Both the position numbers and the translations under genes were made by a program. Positions 57,387 through 64,000 of a stretch of DNA of 64,000 bases are shown one piece after another; position 1 is the first letter of the stretch, and every line of letters starts with the position of its first letter. The notes under the pieces were generated by a model that was given only the letters and a program-made list of their open reading frames with translations, did no database searches and had not been told where the DNA came from. Source of the stretch: Zoroaster sp. YZ-2022 (taxonomy: Eukaryota; Echinodermata; Asteroidea; Forcipulatida; Zoroasteridae); NCBI GenBank assembly GCA_029582265.1, contig CM055816.1, forward strand, positions 93,111,588 to 93,175,587. Reading direction: 5' to 3'.

Positions 57387-58096
57387 TTGGCAAACAGTTG
57401 CAACAGTATATAATGGATTAAGATTCATCTCATCTTTATGATTGTTCAACTCAGAAATAGTAACAATCTTTCAGTAATTAAGTGCAAAACAAACAGATAT
57501 AAAAATAGTCCGATGCCTTATTTCGTCAGTATATCTTTTTACATTAATTCTACAAGTTTTACCTATTAATTCTGTGTTGTTGTTTTTATCGGATGTGTTT
57601 TATGTAGTTTTATATGTCGGTAACTTTTTTTACAGTAATTGTTTGTACTCCTAATGTTTTTAAATTGTAAACATTGTAGCAATTTAGCCTCAGGGCTACA
57701 AATTGTTTTAATAAACCAGAAATAATAATTGTTGCTGATGTGCTAGCCCAAATATGGACCCGTCTCTGTTTACAATAAAACAAGACCAATAACCCAAAAG
57801 TCGGTCGCTTCACCAAAAATTTCATATTGCACATAGCAGGTTTTTTTGTATGCTTGTCACACTCACAGGTACACAGACATTCATTTTGTCATTACAGTCA
57901 AGGACTAATGGCCAATCGAACCTCAAGTATTTCTTTAATGTTAAATCTGGGATTTATTTCATGAAAAAATTAGGATGGAATGAATACAAACAATCTGAAT
58001 GCATTTTCACTATTTTCTGGTGAAAGACACAATAAAATAAGTGGAAACTTTGATAGGTATACATCCTCCTGCCTCTAAAATACCTTCCAAACAATG

Positions 58097-58717
58097 CGGT
58101 GATGGCCGTGCGGTGATGGCCGTGCGGTAATGGCCGTGCGGTAACGGCCGTGCCGTAATGGCCGTGCCGTAATGGCCGTGCCGTAATGGCCGTGCCGTAA
58201 TGGCCGTGCGGTAATGGCCGTGCGGTAATGGCCGTGCGGTAATGGCCGTGCCGTAATGGCCGTGCCGTAATGGCAGTGCCGTAATGGCAGTGCCGTAATG
58301 GCCGTGCCGTAATGGCCGTGCCGTAATGGCAGTGCCGTAATGGCCGTGCCGTAATGGTAGTGTGGTAATGGCAGTGCCGTAATGGTAGTGTGGTAATGGC
58401 AGTGCCGTGATGGCAGTGCCGTGATGGCCGTGCCGTAATGGCCGTGCCGTTATGGCAGTGCCGTAATGGCCGTGCCGTAATGGCAGTGCCGTAATGGCCG
58501 TGCCGTAATGGCAGTGCCGTAATGGCCGTGCGGTAATGGCCGTGCCGTAATGGCCGTGCCGTAATGGCCGTGCCGTAATGGCCGTGCCGTAATGGCAGTG
58601 CCGTAATGGCAGTGCCGTAATGGCCGTGCCGTAATGGCCGTGCCGTAATGGCCGTGCCGTAATGGCCGTGCGGTAATGGCCGTGCGGTAATGGCCGTGCC
58701 GTAATGGCAGTGTGGTA
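58097..58717. repeat. 14-bp GC-rich minisatellite (about 44 units)
   Basis: The unit is GTAATGGCCGTGCC, with GCGG, GCAGTG and TAGTGTG variants. It ends about 54 nt before SIDT exon 3. Minus-strand open frames (TAITARPLRHGHYG-like) are repeat artefacts. Confidence 0.95.
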
Positions 58718-58770
58718 ATGCACCATATTAATGACTTCAAGTTGTAAGAGTTGTTTTGTTGTGATTACAG

Positions 58771-58911
58771 ATGGCTATTTGTGTTGCTGATCTAGCCCGC
58801 AAGAAGCCGAAGACACTAGATCGCAAGTACAAGCTTTATTATTGGAACCTTCTAACCATTGCTGTGTTCTATGCTCTTCCAGTGGTTCAGCTTGTTATTA
58901 CCTATCAAGCA
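58771..58911 (+). CDS. SID1/SIDT-family exon 3 of window (transmembrane)
   Basis: A 141-nt exon (acceptor GTGATTACAG, donor GTAAGT, phase 0-0). It reads [20 protein letters not shown], then [20 protein letters not shown] and [14 protein letters not shown] and [16 protein letters not shown] are hallmark text of vertebrate SIDT1/SIDT2, covering the juxtamembrane stretch and one transmembrane helix. The family mediates double-stranded RNA and/or cholesterol-related transport at plasma or lysosomal membranes. The donor is duplicated 27 nt downstream. Confidence 0.96.
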
Positions 58912-58946
58912 GTAAGTTTTGTTATTACCTATCAAGCAGTAAGTTT
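58893..58946 (+). repeat. 27-bp tandem duplication of the SIDT exon 3 donor
   Basis: TGTTATTACCTATCAAGCAG plus TAAGTTT occurs twice in a row. Both copies end in a usable GTAAGT donor (58912 and 58939). Use of the second adds nine residues (VSFVITYQA) in frame. Confidence 0.95.
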
Positions 58947-59659
58947 CAAATAAATTGCTGTGCATTGTGAACCATTAACCCTAACCCCCTAGGTATTCTG
59001 GCTAGGAACCTTCCTGAATCCTCCAAAATCCATCAGTGCACTTTTGGAAACATGCCCTCATCTTCAAAATGCACCATGCATTTTCGATGATCTTTCATAT
59101 TGAGCACTTATGGCCTGTACTTCTTGCCTGATAGTAATTTTGTCCCATTTGAAGAGGTGAAAAGTACCAGTTTCCGACAGTGCAAATTTTTTTTTTTTAA
59201 AGTGCCCCTTGGAGGATTTTGATGGATTTGGGGTGGTTAGGGTTAATATAATGTTGGTCAGCCTATTTTATTAAGCAGCTATCTGAGCTATCTCTCCACT
59301 ACAACACGGCTGCAGCGCCACCACATGCACACTGTATTGTGAAACAACAAATGGAGTCATGTACATGTGTGTGAGACTATGCAGTCAAGCTAACACACTG
59401 AAAATCATTTGACCACTGTATGTGTCATAGTCTAATACCCTAGCGTGTGAAGGAGATGAAATAGACGCCACATGGATGCATTCCATCCAGGATCTAAATA
59501 CAATGTTGGATATTGTTTCACTACTGTAGGACAACAAATTTTGTTGTGACAATGAAGAGGAGTTGGTTTATTAACGTTCTCTCTATTCAACAATAATAAC
59601 AGGCACTAATAACTTGTATGACAAGAGTGGTAGCATAATTCAGGTACATGTCAATAGTT

Positions 59660-59960
59660 TACATAGATTTTATACTTGTACTGACATGTACGTATTCTGA
59701 ATAGTGTGTACAAATACCAACTAAGGGATCGGATACAGTCGTTCGTTCATTCGTGTGGCATGTCAACTTCATGTACGGTATGGGCACTACTGCACCGAAA
59801 GAAGGCTGATCAGTCTTGATGATGCGGACCACGAGGGCTCGACTAGATGGAGTGTCTGGACGGGGCCAGAGTGTGTATCGGACCACACTAGCTAGGCGAG
59901 CCAATGGTCAACTGACGCACTGGACTGTTGCAACTACAAGTTATAGTTAGGTATCGCACT
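59660..59960 (-). other. Possible LINE 3'-end fragment
   Basis: The minus frame has RALVVRIIKTDQPSFGAVVP and CHTNERTT. The GTTCGTTCATTCGTGTGG word resembles the 3' end of the LINE at 63320. Weak evidence; the rest is unrecognised. Confidence 0.3.
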
Positions 59961-60532
59961 GTCATGGATCGAGTCGCACAACTGCTTGTGACTGTTTGGC
60001 CGTGTTTCACCCACGAACCATGGTTGGTGGGTAGTGGAAAACTCTGAGGCTCTCGCTGGTATTGCATTATGCATCACGTTGGTGCTGGATATGCATGAGC
60101 AAAAGTGGCGTCATTGTAAGGATTGCATATTCATAGCAGATAATTGAGGGTCTGAGATATAAAAGTAAAAGAAATCTTGGGAATTAGAGTACTGGAAATT
60201 GCATTATAAGGAAGATATTTAACAGTAAAAGGAGTGAAATAGAGGGTGCTAACATTATCAAAAGCAACAAAGATTTGCAACAATATTATGATGTGGTCAA
60301 GCTGATATAATAATGTTGTCATCGGCCATCATGGTGAACAATGCAGAACATCGCAGTTGCAGTGAGGTTGTGAGCCATAATGTAGCTGCTTCCCTCAAGC
60401 ATTGGTTCAGTGGTGTTGATGATTGGCAGTGACGAAGAACTGAAAGCATGATAAATAACTTGGGTTTTTTTTTACCTGACAGGTGTCGGCATTGAAATGT
60501 TTTATTTGATTTTTACCTGACGGGTTTCAGTA

Positions 60533-60750
60533 AGTAAGACTAACTGTGGTGACAACCATGTGAAATTCTCACAGAGTAGTAATTAGTTTCTGAGTACAAC
60601 TCGACGTTTCGATCAGTGTGCTCTGATCGTCCTCAGGAGAATGCCAGACTCTGGGAAATGCTGCTGCTTAAGTAGGCTGCTGGAGGATTACACAATGACA
60701 GGATGCTGGAGGATTACTTCGTTGAGGCGTGCAGGCGGGAACTGTGTGTC
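60533..60750 (-). mobile_element. Penelope-like element 3'-end fragment
   Basis: The minus-strand relative of 49270-49474: GGCATTCTCCTGAGGACGAT, then GAAACGTCGAGTTGTAC and the tail toward ACACGGTT-like text (GGTTGTCACCACAGTTAGTC). Only the 3' tail is present. Lies in a SIDT intron. Confidence 0.75.
60600..60639 (-). ncRNA. Hammerhead-ribozyme-like motif in Penelope-like 3' fragment
   Basis: On the minus strand: CTC, CTGAGGA, C, GATCAG, loop AGCACA, CTGATC, GAAAC, GTC, GAG. Same as 49360-49399 except in the stem II loop. All core boxes are intact. Confidence 0.5.
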
Positions 60751-60759
60751 ACGATGTCC

Positions 60760-62020
<1,261 letters not shown>

Positions 62021-62022
62021 AG

Positions 62023-62096
62023 GTGTTGCATAGTTCAGGTAATGAAGATCTGTGTTATTATAACTTCTTGTGTGCTATGCCTGGTGGATTACTTAG
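62023..62096 (+). CDS. SID1/SIDT-family exon 4 of window
   Basis: A 74-nt exon (acceptor TTTTGTTATCAG, donor GTGAGT; phase 0 to 2) reading VLHSSGNEDLCYYNFLCAMP and then GGLLR/S. GN.D.CYYNFLCA.P.G.LSAFNN is strongly conserved in SIDT proteins and forms the extracytoplasmic loop with cysteines between two membrane helices. It joins exon 3 (ITYQA-VLHSSG) and exon 5 (S-AFNN) in frame. Confidence 0.96.
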
Positions 62097-62177
62097 GTGA
62101 GTTTCCATGTGAGGTTGGATCATTTGCTTCCTACCTCCATCAGATGATATTGCTTTGTTGTATACATATATATATAT

Positions 62178-62420
62178 ACCACTCAAAACAATTTAGGGAA
62201 CACCTGAATAATCTCAGTTAAAGCAAGATCATTTATTTCAGATATACACAATGTTTCACAGAATGAAACAGATGATAAAGGATGCATGTAGTGATTACAC
62301 ATTTCATGACATGACTACTGAAAGAGAGAGGGGGTTGCAAATGAAAATCCCAGTTCATGGAACATTTCAAACCTATTTGATGTTAAAAATCCGGTGATCC
62401 CTAAATTGTTTTGAGTAGTA
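62178..62420. mobile_element. Short inverted-repeat element, family 3 copy B (empty site)
   Basis: Ends CTCAAAACAATTTAGGGAAC and its inverse. Nearly identical to 45317-45900 but lacking the TTAA element, and also lacking a short stretch around ATTGATGAGAAACAACTGTA. Confidence 0.9.
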
Positions 62421-62426
62421 TATATA

Positions 62427-62670
62427 TATATACATACATACATACATACATACATACATACATACATACATACATACATACATACATACATACATACATA
62501 CATACATACATACATACATACATACATACATACATACATACATACATACATACATACATACATGCATACATGCATACATGCATACATGCATACATGCATA
62601 CATGCATGCATGCATGCATGCATACATGCATACATGCATACATGCATACACGCACACACGCACACGCATA
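62427..62670. repeat. TACA/TGCA tetranucleotide microsatellite
   Basis: About 33 TACA units, then TGCATACA and TGCA variants, then CACACGCACACG. Open frames on both strands here are artefacts. Confidence 1.
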
Positions 62671-63001
62671 CAGCTGATCTTTTAGTTATGCCATCTGTTT
62701 GCTAGCTGTTCTATTTAGCTGGCATGCAACGTGCTTTTGAACCAATAAGAGTGATGAAGATTGTTTCGCATCATGCCGACTTATATTCTTTGAAAGTGTT
62801 TCCTATGTCCCCATAACATGAATTTTTCCATTTCTATTTAGCTTTATTCAACAAAAAGTACAATTTGAAAATGAAATTGATACTGATTTGTACATGGTCA
62901 TATTTGTGCGCATCACTGCACCGATTTTGAAGCTGACCAATGACCAGAAACCAGTGACTTTTTTTTTGGCTTAATCTTATTACTTAATGTTTTGTTTGCA
63001 G

Positions 63002-63125
63002 TGCCTTCAACAATGTGTTCAGTAACATTGGTTATGTGATGCTTGGTTTTCTATACTTATTGATTGTATGGAGGAAACATCATCTTCATAAGAAGTCTGT
63101 TGCAGCAGGTTGTAATCAAGCTAAG
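63002..63125 (+). CDS. SID1/SIDT-family exon 5 of window (transmembrane)
   Basis: A 124-nt exon (acceptor TGTTTGCAG, donor GTACAT; phase 2 to 0) reading AFNNVFSNIGYVMLGFLYLL, then IVWRKHHLHKKSVAAGCNQA and K. AFNN..SN.GY..LG is a signature of the SID1 family; the Ser/Asn-rich helix start belongs to the conserved CREST-superfamily core. A transmembrane helix is followed by a basic, His-rich cytoplasmic loop. The remaining helices should follow beyond the window. Confidence 0.96.
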
Positions 63126-63319
63126 GTACATTATTGCAGACCATGTATACTATTATGTTTCAATTTAATCCAGTTCAATAGTCACATGTAGAGTTTCTAT
63201 TTTATGAGTGCTAATGTTGACACAAGCTTCCATATTGAATGTCTCGGACTAGGTGTGAAGTAAATAATGATATCATGAGGTAACATATGCAACATATCTT
63301 GATATCAAGATATCTAACA

Positions 63320-64000
63320 TATCTTGTTCGTTCGTTCGTGTGGACACCATCAATCATCTAAACTGGCAGGTCCGAGGACAGCCAGTTAATAGTAGCATCA
63401 TCAAGGGTCATCAGGCCAGCAGCGCCATGTGGGGGTCCGAAGATACTGCATTCCTGGATGATGTGGTTCATAGTCTGGGAGGCTCCGCACACACAGAGAT
63501 TGGAAGTAGCAGCACCAATTCTGCAAAGGTACTGCTGGGTACGACCAGTAACCAATCTCAGTCGGTTCAGGTTGGACCATGCCTTGTGGGGAGTTCACAT
63601 CCCAGTGGTCTGCTTGACAGGGTGTCGATGTAGGACTTCAGCTATGTTGCTGTGGTGGACCACAACTCTGCCCAGGTCGTGTTGATCCAGTCAGGATGGA
63701 AAGGCTGAGAAGAGGCAAGTCTGTGGGCTTCTGTAGAGAAGCGCTTGCGAAGTAGTCTCAGGCTGGCTGGGTCTACAGGCTCGGGGACAAGGCTGTTCAG
63801 GTCGCTACATTTGCGGGCGAGTTTCAACGCCAGGAAGTTTCGGCGAAGCTCAGCAGGTGCGATGCCGGAGAGAACAGGTAGGCATTCCACAGGTGTCGAT
63901 GTGAGAGTGCCACTAACTAGTCTCATCGCTGCGTTGAGAACAACATCGACTGGCTTGGTATGGGTGCTGTGAGACCAAGCTGGAGCAGCGTATTCAGCGG
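63320..64000 (-). mobile_element. LINE C-terminal part, frameshifted
   Basis: Minus frames read MRLVSGTLTSTPVECLPVLS, then GIAPAELRRNFLALKLARKC (63642-63926). In another frame comes LVTGRTQQYLCRIGAATSNL, then CVCGASQTMNHIIQECSIFG (63358-63555). NAAMRLVSG...L.ILSGI.P..LRR and C.CG..QTM.HI..EC are typical of the region after the reverse transcriptase in non-LTR elements. A frameshift lies between 63560 and 63640. The element continues past the window end. Confidence 0.8.

Noticed and set aside
58010..58740. A 238-codon minus-strand open frame of RPLRHGHYG-type repeats
   Set aside because: Generated by the 14-bp minisatellite in a SIDT intron; no splice or start context, and composition follows the repeat.
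62315..62677. Open frames of MYVC or YIHT repeats on both strands
   Set aside because: Products of the TACA microsatellite.

Overview
This window is animal nuclear DNA: spliced exons with GT/AG borders, a metazoan NLR immune gene, SID1-family exons, xanthine dehydrogenase exons, and animal-type transposons (Penelope-like, DIRS-like, CR1/L2-like LINEs, tRNA-derived SINEs, many short inverted-repeat elements). The NLR style (NACHT exon preceded by small phase-1 exons, GSYV...DDD linker, ribonuclease-inhibitor-type LRRs) together with the SINE type suggests an invertebrate deuterostome such as an echinoderm, hemichordate or cephalochordate. That placement is inference; no species marker was recognised. 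There are two 500-base assembly gaps (23385-23884 and 41390-41889).

Layout. 0.9-5.3 kb: a dead NLR copy, frameshifted, with a damaged P-loop, a lost Walker B and two insertions, one of them a 1.39 kb hAT-like element with intact ends and a target duplication. 5.5-9.85 kb: an NLR gene on + with three small symmetric phase-1 exons, one encoding a RHIM/amyloid-like motif, followed by a large open exon with NACHT and LRRs. 9.85-23.4 kb: gene-poor DNA with short inverted-repeat elements, a nested transposon cluster, a 19-bp minisatellite and a 0.58 kb near-perfect foldback element. 23.9-25.5 kb: a decayed DIRS-like tyrosine-recombinase element with inverted terminal repeats. 26.2-40.3 kb: five exons of a xanthine dehydrogenase/aldehyde oxidase gene on -, with a frameshift and an in-frame stop. 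Its 11.6 kb intron holds a hairpin cluster, a SINE pair, a ~149-bp satellite and a 5.4 kb Penelope-like insertion that splits the satellite and carries hammerhead-like motifs. 40.4-52.8 kb: LINE, SINE and MITE debris, including TTAA-flanked (piggyBac-like) elements nested in other elements. 52.9-63.1 kb: exons of a SID1/SIDT-family gene on +, whose introns hold large tandem arrays, one seeded from an exon-intron border. 63.3-64.0 kb: a LINE 3' part on -.

The three host genes are unrelated in function: NLR (innate sensing), XDH/AOX (purine or aldehyde oxidation) and SIDT (nucleic-acid or lipid transport across membranes). The candidates most worth follow-up are the RHIM-like NLR exon, the splice-site array and duplicated donor in SIDT, and the recurring hammerhead-like fold in the Penelope-like elements.
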